Shown: in pieces, positions 9,301-17,685 of the stretch
How positions within the stretch are numbered: position 1 is the stretch's first letter
How the letters are laid out: every line of letters begins with the position of its first letter
NCBI RefSeq assembly: GCF_004345425.1
Contig: NZ_SLVP01000002.1
Location: 917,747 to 981,746, forward strand
Direction of reading: 5' to 3'
From: Paenibacillus sp. BK033
GTDB lineage: Bacteria; Bacillota; Bacilli; Paenibacillales; Paenibacillaceae
DNA: 64,000 nt
Made by a program: the position numbers and the translations under genes
Notes under the pieces: model-generated
What the model saw: only the letters and a program-made list of their open reading frames with translations
Told to the model about the DNA's origin: nothing
The model's database searches: none

Positions 9301-11091
9301 CTATCCCGTCATTGAAAAAGCGATTGGCATCGTTAAGATGACCTTTAACCCTTGGAACGGCATGCTCTCGAGCTGCAGACCGTATTGCTCGCCGTAATGC
9401 AGACGGATTCTGCGGTGAACGTTCATCAGGCCGTTGCCCGAGGTGCCTCCGAGATCATGGATTTTATCCAACCGCTTGCGCATCGCGCTTAGCTGCTCGC
9501 CGGTCATGCCAATGCCGTCGTCCTCAATGACGATCATCAGCATTCCCTGCTCCTGATAGCAGGACAATTGAATCCTGCCTTCGCCAATCCCTTTATCGAG
9601 CCCGTGATTAATGGCGTTTTCCACGATCGGCTGTATCATTAGCGGAATAACCGGACAGCCATGCAACGATTCGTCCACCTTAAGGCGAAAATCAATCCGG
9701 TCGTCGTAACGCATCTTCTGAATAGTCATGTAGCCTTTTACATGGTCCAGCTCATCGCGCAGCGTTACGGCTTCCTTGCGTCCGCTTAACGAATATCGAA
9801 GCAGGCGGCTTAAATTGTTCGTCATCGTCACAACCTCCCTGTTGCCTTCCACTTCGGCGTACATGGAGATGGAACCCAAAGTATTGTATAGAAAATGCGG
9901 ATTAATCTTGCTTTGCAGCGCTGCGATCTCGGCATCCTTCTCCCTGATTTCCGTCTCGTACAGCCGGTACCCCAGCTCGCTCAGATGGGACACCATCATG
10001 TTGAAGGCATTGCCCAGCTGACCGACCTCATCCCATTGCCGGACGGGGAACGATACCTTCAGATCGCCGCGTTCCACCTTGCGCATGAGCGACCGCAGCA
10101 TCCGGAGCGGACTTGTAATCCTGAACGCGATAAAGACCGAGAGCAATACGGCAAGCCCGATACAAATGCCGCCGATCAGCATAATCGAGTTGCGGACCAC
10201 GAGACTATCCTTCATCAGCACCGATACCGGAACGACGCCAACGGTAGTCCAGCCCGTTACCTCCGAGCTGACGTGGGCGACAAGCAAGCTTTTTCCGTCC
10301 ACCTTATGATGGGAGACGCCTTCATCCGACAAGCCTTCGATGACGGGATAAATCGCCGTTTTCTCCTTGCGCAGCACCAGATCCCCGGCACTGTCGGTCA
10401 TGTACAGCGATTCCTTGCTCCCCAGGCTGACTTGGGACAGAAGCTTCCGTACTACCGCAGGATCGATGTCAATGACGATGTAACCAAGCGTATCCCCGCT
10501 GTCGAAGCTTCTCAGCTCCCGGGCAATCGAGAATACCTGATAAGCCGTCCCGCTTGTCGACTTGACTTCGTGTGTGGTTATAAAGGTCGGCTGGCCGAAG
10601 CGGCCCTTAGCCTTCTCCAGCCAATCCGTATTGCCGCCAAGCTGGTACGTCGTCATGTATTGGCTTTCCGGCAGCACGACATAGGAAGCCCCATGCTCGC
10701 CGAACAAGGAAATGCCCATAATATCGACGCGGCCGTTCAGAAACACCTTGGAGACGAAGTTGTTCAGGTCATCGATTTCCTGCAGAGACAAGGCTTCGCC
10801 GGGTTTTCTGTTCGTTGCGAGAAAATCGAGGATCTCCTGATATTGATAAGGCATTAACGATAGACGGTTCAGCTCATTCATATAAGTGTCGATATTCAGC
10901 GTCACCTGCTTCAGCATCTGAAGCTGATACTTGCCTACCTGCTCTTCCATCTTGGAGGCGAAGATGGAGAAGGACCACGCGCCGATCACTCCCAGCGGCA
11001 CCACGATAAGAAGCACGTTAACGAGAATAAGCTTGCGGGCGAGCGCCAGATTTTTGAACCATTGCTTCAAGCGCTTAAAAATCGTCATCAT
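9301..11091 (-). CDS. Sensor histidine kinase (YesM-like, HPK7/LytS-related)
   Basis: 596 residues. One transmembrane helix lies near 19-41, then an extracellular dCache-like sensor of about 250 residues, a second helix near 297-320, and HAMP (FRITSPLRMLRSLMRKVERG). The phosphoacceptor region has the class motif KINPHFLYNTLGSISMYAE near residue 400. The ATPase has N-box PIVENAINHGLDKG and G-box VIEDDGIGM. It acts on the response regulator encoded next. The start is ATG 11091 or 11088, after GGGGTGAG. The binding-protein gene ends only 12 bp upstream, so that lipoprotein may present sugar to this sensor. Confidence 0.94.
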   Translation of the reverse strand: MMTIFKRLKQWFKNLALARKLILVNVLLIVVPLGVIGAWSFSIFASKMEEQVGKYQLQMLKQVTLNIDTYMNELNRLSLMPYQYQEILDFLATNRKPGEALSLQEIDDLNNFVSKVFLNGRVDIMGISLFGEHGASYVVLPESQYMTTYQLGGNTDWLEKAKGRFGQPTFITTHEVKSTSGTAYQVFSIARELRSFDSGDTLGYIVIDIDPAVVRKLLSQVSLGSKESLYMTDSAGDLVLRKEKTAIYPVIEGLSDEGVSHHKVDGKSLLVAHVSSEVTGWTTVGVVPVSVLMKDSLVVRNSIMLIGGICIGLAVLLSVFIAFRITSPLRMLRSLMRKVERGDLKVSFPVRQWDEVGQLGNAFNMMVSHLSELGYRLYETEIREKDAEIAALQSKINPHFLYNTLGSISMYAEVEGNREVVTMTNNLSRLLRYSLSGRKEAVTLRDELDHVKGYMTIQKMRYDDRIDFRLKVDESLHGCPVIPLMIQPIVENAINHGLDKGIGEGRIQLSCYQEQGMLMIVIEDDGIGMTGEQLSAMRKRLDKIHDLGGTSGNGLMNVHRRIRLHYGEQYGLQLESMPFQGLKVILTMPIAFSMTG

Positions 11092-11103
11092 CGCTCACCC
11101 CGC

Positions 11104-12411
11104 TTATTTCGACATTTCCAGATTGATTTGCTTCTCGGTTGCCTGGAGCGCCTGCTCTGGTGTCTGCTGACCGTAGATCATCCGTTCGAATTGCCGGATG
11201 ATCACCTCGATAAAGCTGTGCTGCTTCGTATGCTTCGGCCAAAAAGCGACGGAATTGGCCGCTGCCGCATAATCGCCCCGGTAATCCAGCGACTTGAACG
11301 CTTCCGAATCCATTACTGCGCTGACGCTTGGGATATGGCCGGCTTCCGCCCATTTGGCGCCATGCTCGGCAAGCCATTTCATGAACAGCATTGCCGCATC
11401 CCTTTTTTCCCGTGGCATGTCATGCTGCGAAGGGATCGCCAGCGTATGGGAATCCGCCCAGGCCGCAGGCTTGTCATAGATCGTTGGCAGAGGCACAACG
11501 CCAAAGCTCAGGGCATCGTTTTTTTCAAGCGCGCCGGTTGCCCAAACGCCCGTAATGAGCACGGCTGCTTTTCCTTCATTAAATAGCTTGAAAGAGTCCG
11601 GTATATTAGGAGGAATCAGCTTGCTCTTATACAGCCCTTCTATAAAGTTTAAGGCTTTCAAAGCAGCCGGGTTGTTAAGCACCGCTTTCGTTCCCTCCGC
11701 GTTATAGAACTTTCCGCCTCCTTGAATCTGGTTATACAGACTCCACCACAGCCACACGGCATCGATCCTGGTGCTTGGCTGGGCAAGCGGGGCGACATCG
11801 CCCGGAACGGCCTGACGGATTTGCCTCAGAAAACGGGTAAATCCCTCTTCCCCGCCTTGAAGCACCGGCTTGCCTTGCGCATCTAGAACACCGGCCTGCT
11901 CCAGAAACGTCTTGTTGTAATACATGACAAGCATATGGGTATCCAGCGGCACCGCATAAGGCTTCCCTTGGAAGGATACCGCCTTCATCCCCGCTTGGTT
12001 ATATACGTTCCAATCCAGGCCCGCTTCTTGTGCCGGGCCGGACAAATCTTCAATGTAACCGTTCTGCACGAATTGAGGCAGGGAGCTTGCGTGAATAATG
12101 GCCACATCCGGCGCGTTGCCGGAAAGGATGGCCGTTCGCAGCCGCGAATAATAGTCGTCCAGCCTTGAATTCATCTGGACGACTTGAATGTCTTCGTGGT
12201 CTTTATTAAACTGATCGACCATCTCGGTCATAAACAAATTGTCTCCCCCGCTGAAGGGGGTCCAATAATTAAGCTGAATGGCGGATGCTTTAGGCTCGGC
12301 CGATGCCGATGTGCCGTTATCGTTATGGCTGCAGCCAGTCAAGGCAAGGCTTGCCGCAAGGATGACGCTTAAGCCTGATGTAAGATACGAACGAAAGGAC
12401 AAGCCTCTCAT
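11104..12411 (-). CDS. Extracellular sugar-binding lipoprotein linked to the YesM/YesN pair
   Basis: 435 residues. A lipoprotein signal ends with LALTGC (Cys27). The mature part has the family 1 solute-binding fold, with typical runs NYWTPFSGGDNLFMTEMVDQFNK, VAIIHASSLPQF and PYAVPLDTHMLVMYYNK (each a separate family motif). It resembles the other binding protein at 16054, including the SGGDNLFM/SGADGEFM start. The gene lies 12 bp before the kinase and about 100 bp after the GH43 gene, away from the permeases. This suggests a sensory role beside the kinase, though use by the same permeases is equally possible. ATG 12411 follows AGGAGGCG. Confidence 0.87.
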   Translation of the reverse strand: MRGLSFRSYLTSGLSVILAASLALTGCSHNDNGTSASAEPKASAIQLNYWTPFSGGDNLFMTEMVDQFNKDHEDIQVVQMNSRLDDYYSRLRTAILSGNAPDVAIIHASSLPQFVQNGYIEDLSGPAQEAGLDWNVYNQAGMKAVSFQGKPYAVPLDTHMLVMYYNKTFLEQAGVLDAQGKPVLQGGEEGFTRFLRQIRQAVPGDVAPLAQPSTRIDAVWLWWSLYNQIQGGGKFYNAEGTKAVLNNPAALKALNFIEGLYKSKLIPPNIPDSFKLFNEGKAAVLITGVWATGALEKNDALSFGVVPLPTIYDKPAAWADSHTLAIPSQHDMPREKRDAAMLFMKWLAEHGAKWAEAGHIPSVSAVMDSEAFKSLDYRGDYAAAANSVAFWPKHTKQHSFIEVIIRQFERMIYGQQTPEQALQATEKQINLEMSK

Positions 12412-12512
12412 GACCAGCGCCTCCTAAAAAGAATTGTGAAGCATTTACGTCAGTGGAATTGCTGAACAATTCATGCTTCGTAAGCGTTACTTAAGAATGG
12501 TGAAGCTAATGC

Positions 12513-14255
12513 TTATTGTGCTGAGCTTCTCAAGATATCCATATAATCGACGTGCACCTCTGCCGTCGCATTCTCAAGTATAATGGCGTTCTTGCCCGCC
12601 TTCAATTGCAAGATGACCGATTGCGTCTGGTAATTGTTGCGTTTTCCATCTGGAAAAACAAGCTTTTTCGCTTTGCTTCCGCTGCCGTCCACGCGAATCT
12701 GAAGCTCCGCTTCTTGCCCGGAGGAATTAGCAGCCGCCAGCCTGATCTCATAATCGCCGCTTGCCGGCACTTGAATGTTGGCAAAACGCAAGGCATCGCC
12801 CTCACCCGGCCCAACCACAACTTTTCCTCCCGCCGACGAGAACAAGTTCTCCTCCGCTTCGCCTTGCGTTCCCGCAGAAGCATATTCCGCTTCGTATCTT
12901 GGAAGCTCAATGGCCTCAATCTTGCCTTGCCCTCCGACAATCGCGATACGAATCTCATTAATGCCCGCCGCAAGCGAAATGTCGGCATAAGCGTATCCCG
13001 TTCCGCTAGTTTCAGGAAGCCCAACATTTACCCCTTGTTCGCCGTTTACGCTAACGTTTGCTTGAAGCTGTTCTCCCGTATCATTCCGATAATGGATAAG
13101 GAGAGGAGCCGTAGTATGAATAGCGGAAGGAATCAGATCGAAGCTTACGTCGGCAGAGGCAGCCGCCGCCTTGAAGACCCCCATGCCCGCAGGAACCTCA
13201 ATCGCCGTATCCAGACTTAACGGATTGCCAACCTGCAATTTCCCCGCCTCATCCCATGTCAGCTTCTGAGCGCGCGCCTTGCGGTTTGCCCAGCCATCCG
13301 TAGCCGCGGTTGTTGCGTGATAGACAATCCACTGCTCCGTACCGTCGGGCGAGGTTACGAAGGAATTATGTCCCGGACCGTAGACCCCGGCGTCCTCATC
13401 CATCTTGAGAATCGGCTCCTGCGCTTTCGTCCAGTTCGAGGCCACGAGCGGATCCGCGCCTTCCTTCAGCGACAGCATGCCAAGCGCGTAAAACGGCGTC
13501 CAGCTGCCGGCTCCCGAATACACGATATGAACCTGGCCGTTATGACGGAGAATGGAATGTCCTTCATTAATATAAGGAGGACCTCCGGCTTTCTCCCATT
13601 CCAGATCGGGCTCGGATAAAAGAACGCGAGGACCGCTGATAGTCAGCGGATCGCTCATCGGAGCGATATACGTATTTTGCTGTACGTTGATATCGCCTTC
13701 CCAGCCGGACCAGACGAAATAAAGCTTGTCGTTCAGCTCCATCGCAAGCCCGTCAATCGCCCATTTATCCGTGTCGTCCTTCACCTGGCCTTTAAACGTA
13801 TAGCTGCCCATCGGATCATCGGTATCCGCTTCCAGCGCGAACATCCGGTGATTCTCGTTCAAGCCGTCGTCAGCCGCGAAATAAATGTACCATTTGCCCT
13901 GCAGGAACTGAATCTCCGGCGCCCATAGCTCAGCCGAATAGTTGGTTCCGATATCGGGATACCAGACAACCTTCCGCTCAGCCTGCTTGAAGTCGATGGT
14001 TCGGGATTTCATCACCATAACGTCCGCGCCGTTATGCGTAAACGTCATATAATAGTAGCCGTCCTTATACACAACGGCGGGGTCTGGCGTATCGATCTCC
14101 GCCAGCGTATTTTTGAATGTGCCGCCATGGCCGTTATATTCGGACGATACTTCGTTTGCTTCGTTAGCGTTGTCTTTCATTGCCCACACTCCTATACCGG
14201 CCGCCGTCACCAGCAGCACCGCCGCCGTGAGGACAGCCCATCGTTTTGGGTTCAT
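12513..14255 (-). CDS. Membrane-tethered GH43 glycosidase with C-terminal CBM35-like module
   Basis: 580 residues. An N-terminal hydrophobic segment at 6-26 lacks an obvious cleavage site, so the enzyme is probably anchored and faces outward. The five-bladed propeller of GH43 covers about 47-350: catalytic base D58 in TPDPAVV, pKa modulator D168 in WAIDG, general acid E231 in YINEGHSI. YINEGHSILRHNGQVHIVYSGAGSW suggests an alpha-L-arabinofuranosidase-like subfamily. A beta region follows, and about 455-580 looks like CBM35 (YEAEYAS... VDYMDILR). It overlaps the MalG gene by 4 bp (ATGA), so it is in the transporter operon and probably releases the sugar that is imported. Exact substrate is inferred only. 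Confidence 0.88.
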   Translation of the reverse strand: MNPKRWAVLTAAVLLVTAAGIGVWAMKDNANEANEVSSEYNGHGGTFKNTLAEIDTPDPAVVYKDGYYYMTFTHNGADVMVMKSRTIDFKQAERKVVWYPDIGTNYSAELWAPEIQFLQGKWYIYFAADDGLNENHRMFALEADTDDPMGSYTFKGQVKDDTDKWAIDGLAMELNDKLYFVWSGWEGDINVQQNTYIAPMSDPLTISGPRVLLSEPDLEWEKAGGPPYINEGHSILRHNGQVHIVYSGAGSWTPFYALGMLSLKEGADPLVASNWTKAQEPILKMDEDAGVYGPGHNSFVTSPDGTEQWIVYHATTAATDGWANRKARAQKLTWDEAGKLQVGNPLSLDTAIEVPAGMGVFKAAAASADVSFDLIPSAIHTTAPLLIHYRNDTGEQLQANVSVNGEQGVNVGLPETSGTGYAYADISLAAGINEIRIAIVGGQGKIEAIELPRYEAEYASAGTQGEAEENLFSSAGGKVVVGPGEGDALRFANIQVPASGDYEIRLAAANSSGQEAELQIRVDGSGSKAKKLVFPDGKRNNYQTQSVILQLKAGKNAIILENATAEVHVDYMDILRSSAQ

Positions 14256-15076
14256 TTCACACCTGCTTGCGTGATCGCTTTAACAAAGGAACGTTGACCG
14301 ATAATAAAGACGATAAATACCGGAAGCGTCGCAATAACCGTCATCGACATCAGCTTGCCGTAAGCCTGCGTATAGCTTCCTTGCGCCATCATCGCAATGC
14401 CGGCCGTAATCGTGCGCATCTCCGGCGAGGTTGTGGAATAAAGCGGCCATACGAAATCATTGTAAATGCCCATAAAGGTAAAGATCGCGAGCGTTACCAT
14501 AATGGATACCGAAGCGGGAAGCAGGATCCGGGAGTAGATCTGCCATTTGTTTGCGCCGTCGATCCGTGCGGCCTCTTCAATCTCTTTCGGAAACGCCGTG
14601 AAAAACTGGAACAACAGAAACACGCCAAATGCGCCGGACGAATAAGGAAGAATAAGCGCCGCATACGTATTGATCCAGCCAAGCGCGTTAAATTCCATGT
14701 ACATCGGCAGGAACGTCAGGACGCCGGGAATCATCATGGAGCCGATAAACATCGGGAACATCAGCTTCTTAAACGGCAAGTCCTGCAGACGGGCAAGAGC
14801 GTATGCCGCCATGGACGAGAAGAGCAGGACAATCGCCGTGCCCGCGGCGCCTACGAACAAGGAGTTCGAGATCCAGCGCGTAATCGGAACGTTCATCAGA
14901 TTGCCTTTTAACCCGTCCAGATAGTTCTCGAACGTTGGTTTCTTCGGAATCAGATTCATCTGACCGGCAAGAGCCTCGAAATCGTTCTTGAAGGAAGTGG
15001 ACAACATCCAGATAAGCGGAAGCAGGAAAATAACCGCTATGAGGACTGCTGCGAGAACAAGCAATGTTTTTTTCAT
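14252..15076 (-). CDS. Carbohydrate ABC transporter permease, MalG type
   Basis: 274 residues with six hydrophobic segments. The EAA loop that docks the ATPase is EEAARIDGANKWQIYSRILLP, split as EEAARIDGA and IYSRILLP. The N-terminus (VLIAVIFLLPLIWMLSTSFK) is standard for MalG/YtcP-like CUT1 permeases. ATG 15076 is 4 bp after the MalF gene's stop, with GGAAGG before it. With MalF and the binding protein at 16054 it forms one importer. No ATPase gene is in the operon; CUT1 systems of this kind often share a MsmX-type ATPase encoded elsewhere. Confidence 0.93.
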   Translation of the reverse strand: MKKTLLVLAAVLIAVIFLLPLIWMLSTSFKNDFEALAGQMNLIPKKPTFENYLDGLKGNLMNVPITRWISNSLFVGAAGTAIVLLFSSMAAYALARLQDLPFKKLMFPMFIGSMMIPGVLTFLPMYMEFNALGWINTYAALILPYSSGAFGVFLLFQFFTAFPKEIEEAARIDGANKWQIYSRILLPASVSIMVTLAIFTFMGIYNDFVWPLYSTTSPEMRTITAGIAMMAQGSYTQAYGKLMSMTVIATLPVFIVFIIGQRSFVKAITQAGVK

Positions 15077-15080
15077 GCGG

Positions 15081-15974
15081 CTATTCCTTCCTTCCGTAAG
15101 CGATTTTGTACTGGACAGCCGAAACGATAATTATGATAAGCGCCATCAGAATCGCCATCGCCGAAGCGGAGCCGACCTGCTTGCCTTTAAACGCTTCGTC
15201 CAGCACGTTCATAAGGAGCACCTTCGTGCTGTCGCCGGGTCCGCCCCGCGTGAGGAGGAACGGCTGCGCGTACACGTTAAACGATGCAATCGTGGAGGTA
15301 ATAATGATAAACAGCATAACCGGACGGATCGACGGCAGGGTAATGCTGACGAATCTTTTCCATGCGTTCGCCCCGTCAATCGAAGCCGCCTCGTAATAAT
15401 CCTCCGGCACTTCGTTCAGCGCATTGGTGAAAATAATCATGTTAAAGCCGATCGTCCACCACAGCGTGGTCAATACGAGCGACACCCACACCCATGGCAG
15501 ATCCGTCAGCCACGCAACCGGATCGATATGAAGCTTAGCCAGCAGCCCGTTCAGGAAGCCCGCGTTCGTGTCGAACATCATCAGCCAGATAACGGCCATC
15601 ACCGAGCCGGAGATCGCGTAAGGCATGAAGTAGAACGTGCGGAACAGCCCGCGGATCCGCTTCGGCAGCTGATTCAGAAGCAAAGCGAGCGCCAGGCCGA
15701 GGATCACCAGCAGCGGAACCGAATACAGAACGAATTGCACCGTATTCCACAGACCGGTTGTAAACTGCTCATACAAATACGAGCCGGGCGTAAAGATTTT
15801 AACGTAATTTTCGAAGCCTACGAATTTATGCGAATCCGACAGCAGCTCGAAGTTATGGAACGAAATATAAATGCCGTATAAAATCGGGATCAGCAGAAAA
15901 GCGCAAAAGCTGAGCAGGTACGGCAGCACGAACAAGGTTGACGTTAAGCGGGATTGCAAAGAGCTCTTGACCAT
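15081..15974 (-). CDS. Carbohydrate ABC transporter permease, MalF type
   Basis: 297 residues from ATG 15974 (an in-frame GTG lies one codon earlier), with GGAGGAG upstream. Six hydrophobic segments are visible. The EAA motif is YYEAASIDGANAWKRFVSITLP (read as EAASIDGA and ITLP), and the N-terminal YLLSFCAFLLIPILYGIYISF is typical of the family. It pairs with the MalG protein encoded next and takes sugars from the lipoprotein encoded 80 bp upstream. Membrane protein of a CUT1 importer. Confidence 0.93.
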   Translation of the reverse strand: MVKSSLQSRLTSTLFVLPYLLSFCAFLLIPILYGIYISFHNFELLSDSHKFVGFENYVKIFTPGSYLYEQFTTGLWNTVQFVLYSVPLLVILGLALALLLNQLPKRIRGLFRTFYFMPYAISGSVMAVIWLMMFDTNAGFLNGLLAKLHIDPVAWLTDLPWVWVSLVLTTLWWTIGFNMIIFTNALNEVPEDYYEAASIDGANAWKRFVSITLPSIRPVMLFIIITSTIASFNVYAQPFLLTRGGPGDSTKVLLMNVLDEAFKGKQVGSASAMAILMALIIIIVSAVQYKIAYGRKE

Positions 15975-16053
15975 CACAGCTCCTCCATTCGGATTAAAGG
16001 TATAAACAGAGGGACGAAGAAGCTGGTTGTCAGCCTCTTCGTCCTGCCGTTAC

Positions 16054-17376
16054 TTATTTTTTCATCGCTTGTCTGGACTTCGCTACCGCGTCGTCCAACG
16101 CTTTTTGAGCGTCCTTCTTGCCAAGCAGCGCATTGCTCAGCTCGCCCCAGATCGGATCGGAGATCGTTCCCCAGTTCAGTACGTTTGGCGCGAATTGAAC
16201 GTAATCAAACGATTTCGCTACGTTGCTTTGCATGTCGAGAGCTTTGAATTCCGCGCTTTCCAGCATTGGCTTGGAAGCCAGCGCTTGACCGGAAGCCGCC
16301 CAATCCATCGAGTTGGTCGATACGTATTTCAGGAAGTCGCCGATGCCTTTCACGACATTTGCGTCTGTTACGCCTTTAGGCAATACGAAGTTATGGGAGC
16401 CTGCGTATACCGCTTGTTTAGCCTTGCCGATCTGCGGAACCGGAGCTACGCCGTAGTTGATGCCCGCTTCGTCGAATTGGCCTTTCATCCAAGGACCGTT
16501 AAATTGAATCGCGTTTTTGCCTTGCAGGAACAGCGTGTTTTCTCCGTCCTGCTGAACGTTGCCTGGCGATACGCCTTTGTCTACGAGACCGCGCATCCAT
16601 TGCACCATCTCAACCGCTTCAGGCGAGTTGTAGGCTACGTCCGTACCGTTCCACAGGTCGCCGCCATTTTGCCATACCAGCGTCGGGAAAATAAATTGCT
16701 GCGGCCAGAGCGTAGGAACCACATAACCGTATACGCCCTTCGATTTGTCCGTCAGTTTCTCAACGTCCGCTTCGAATTCGGCGCGGTTGGTTGGAGGAGC
16801 CGCAATCCCAGCTTTATCGAACAAATCTTTGTTGTAGTACATGACGAGCGGATGAATGTCCAGCGGAATGCCGTACCATTTGCCGTCGATGGTCTCGTAG
16901 TTCACCGGAGCTTCTACATAGTCCGCTTTATTAATGGAAGCTGCCGCCGCCAGATCGTCCATCGGCTGAAGCTGGCCTTTGTTCACGTAAGTCGGGATTT
17001 GGTCCACGTGCATGATCGCCAGGTCCGGACGGTCTTTGCCCGCGCTCATCGCTACGTCAAGCAGCTTGTAGTATTCGCCGTTTGGCTGAATGACGAGCTT
17101 CACTTTGTACGTGTCTTGGGAAGAGTTGTATTTCTCTACAATCTTCTTCATGAATTCGCCGTCGGCTCCGGAGAACGGTGTCCAGAACAGGATGTCCGCT
17201 TTCTCCGCTTTCGCGTCTCCGCTATTTCCCGCAGCCGCGTTAGTCCCGCTGTTTGCCTGGTTGTTGGTTCCCGCGTCTTTGCCGCCGTTGTTGCTATTGT
17301 TGCTTCCGCAGCCCGCTGCCGCTACAAGGCTAAGTGCGATAAGCGAGGTACCCAAAAGCTTCATCGATTTCTTCAT
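16054..17376 (-). CDS. Extracellular sugar-binding lipoprotein, first gene of the transport operon
   Basis: 440 residues. The lipobox is LVAAAGC with Cys23, followed by a Ser/Asn/Gly linker of about 30 residues. The mature part is a family 1 solute-binding protein (ILFWTPFSGADGEFMKKIVEKY, YGIPLDIHPLVMYYNKDLF, WMKGQFDEAGINYGVAPVP as separate motifs). It should capture the oligosaccharide for the MalF/MalG permeases. ATG 17376 follows AGGGGG. It opens an operon with permeases, GH43, second binding protein, kinase and regulator. The upstream 17471-17504 repeat is a candidate activator site. Confidence 0.92.
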   Translation of the reverse strand: MKKSMKLLGTSLIALSLVAAAGCGSNNSNNGGKDAGTNNQANSGTNAAAGNSGDAKAEKADILFWTPFSGADGEFMKKIVEKYNSSQDTYKVKLVIQPNGEYYKLLDVAMSAGKDRPDLAIMHVDQIPTYVNKGQLQPMDDLAAAASINKADYVEAPVNYETIDGKWYGIPLDIHPLVMYYNKDLFDKAGIAAPPTNRAEFEADVEKLTDKSKGVYGYVVPTLWPQQFIFPTLVWQNGGDLWNGTDVAYNSPEAVEMVQWMRGLVDKGVSPGNVQQDGENTLFLQGKNAIQFNGPWMKGQFDEAGINYGVAPVPQIGKAKQAVYAGSHNFVLPKGVTDANVVKGIGDFLKYVSTNSMDWAASGQALASKPMLESAEFKALDMQSNVAKSFDYVQFAPNVLNWGTISDPIWGELSNALLGKKDAQKALDDAVAKSRQAMKK

Positions 17377-17470
17377 GTTCGCTTCCCCCTAGAATGTTTG
17401 TGTCGTTCTTTCTGATTCTCATTCTAGCTGGCCGGGGATAACGCGCCCATGTCGCTTTTTTAGAAGGAAT

Positions 17471-17504
17471 GGACATATTTTTAGATCGTTGAGAAAAATT
17501 GTCC
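17471..17504. promoter_or_regulatory. Inverted GGACA(A/T)-A/T-run boxes, candidate activator site
   Basis: GGACATATTTTT (17471-17482) and AAAAATTGTCC (17494-17504) form an inverted repeat about 95-128 bp before the binding-protein ATG. GGACATTTTTG occurs again upstream of the lplB-like gene (55482). The position suits an AraC-type activator such as the YesN-like regulator. This is inferred. Confidence 0.35.
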
Positions 17505-17522
17505 TGCCGCCTGAACGCAAAA

Positions 17523-17561
17523 CCCCGGACAGCTGGGAGAATTTTCTCGTGCTGTCCGGGG
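17523..17561. terminator. GC-rich hairpin, probable terminator
   Basis: CCCCGGACAGC and GCTGTCCGGGG form an 11-bp stem with a 17-nt loop. On the minus strand it is followed by TTTTGCG, a short T run. It lies between the GH2 gene and the transport operon, so it most likely stops read-through from GH2. Confidence 0.6.
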
Positions 17562-17574
17562 TTTGTCAGAAGCG

Positions 17575-17627
17575 GCCAATTCGCCGGTCTTAACGATGTA
17601 CGGCATCGTTAAGACCGGCGAATTGGC
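17575..17627. repeat. 24-bp perfect inverted repeat with 5-nt loop
   Basis: Each arm contains GCCAATTCGCCGGTCTTAAC followed by GATG; the loop is TACGG. On the plus strand TTTT follows; on the minus strand no T tract follows. The tip (TTAACGATG/CATCGTTAA) is repeated in the next hairpin at 17639-17663. It is in the GH2 3' region, so RNA stabilisation or termination is possible. Confidence 0.7.
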
Positions 17628-17638
17628 TTTTGCTAGGC

Positions 17639-17663
17639 CTTAACGATACGTTGTATCGTTAAG
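17639..17663. repeat. 11-bp inverted repeat sharing TTAACGAT with its neighbour
   Basis: CTTAACGATAC, GTT, GTATCGTTAAG, directly behind the GH2 stop codon. The TTAACGAT/ATCGTTAA core matches the tip of the 17575-17627 hairpin, so the two may share an origin or a binding factor. There is no T tract on the GH2 coding strand. Confidence 0.6.
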
Positions 17664-17685
17664 CCAGCTCAGATCGGAGCCGCGA

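Noticed and set aside
12432..12480. Nested hairpin (GAAGCA...GAATTG/CAATTC...TGCTTC) between GH43 and the second binding protein
   Set aside because: Stems are short and interrupted and there is no T tract; processing or partial attenuation is possible but not supported enough to call.
16027..17415. Long plus-strand open frame (462 codons)
   Set aside because: It lies antisense to a clear binding-protein gene; the translation is Arg/Val-rich and family-less, as expected from the complement of codon-biased coding DNA.
17523..17663. CRISPR-like repeat array
   Set aside because: Three hairpins with different stems, no regular spacers and no cas genes.
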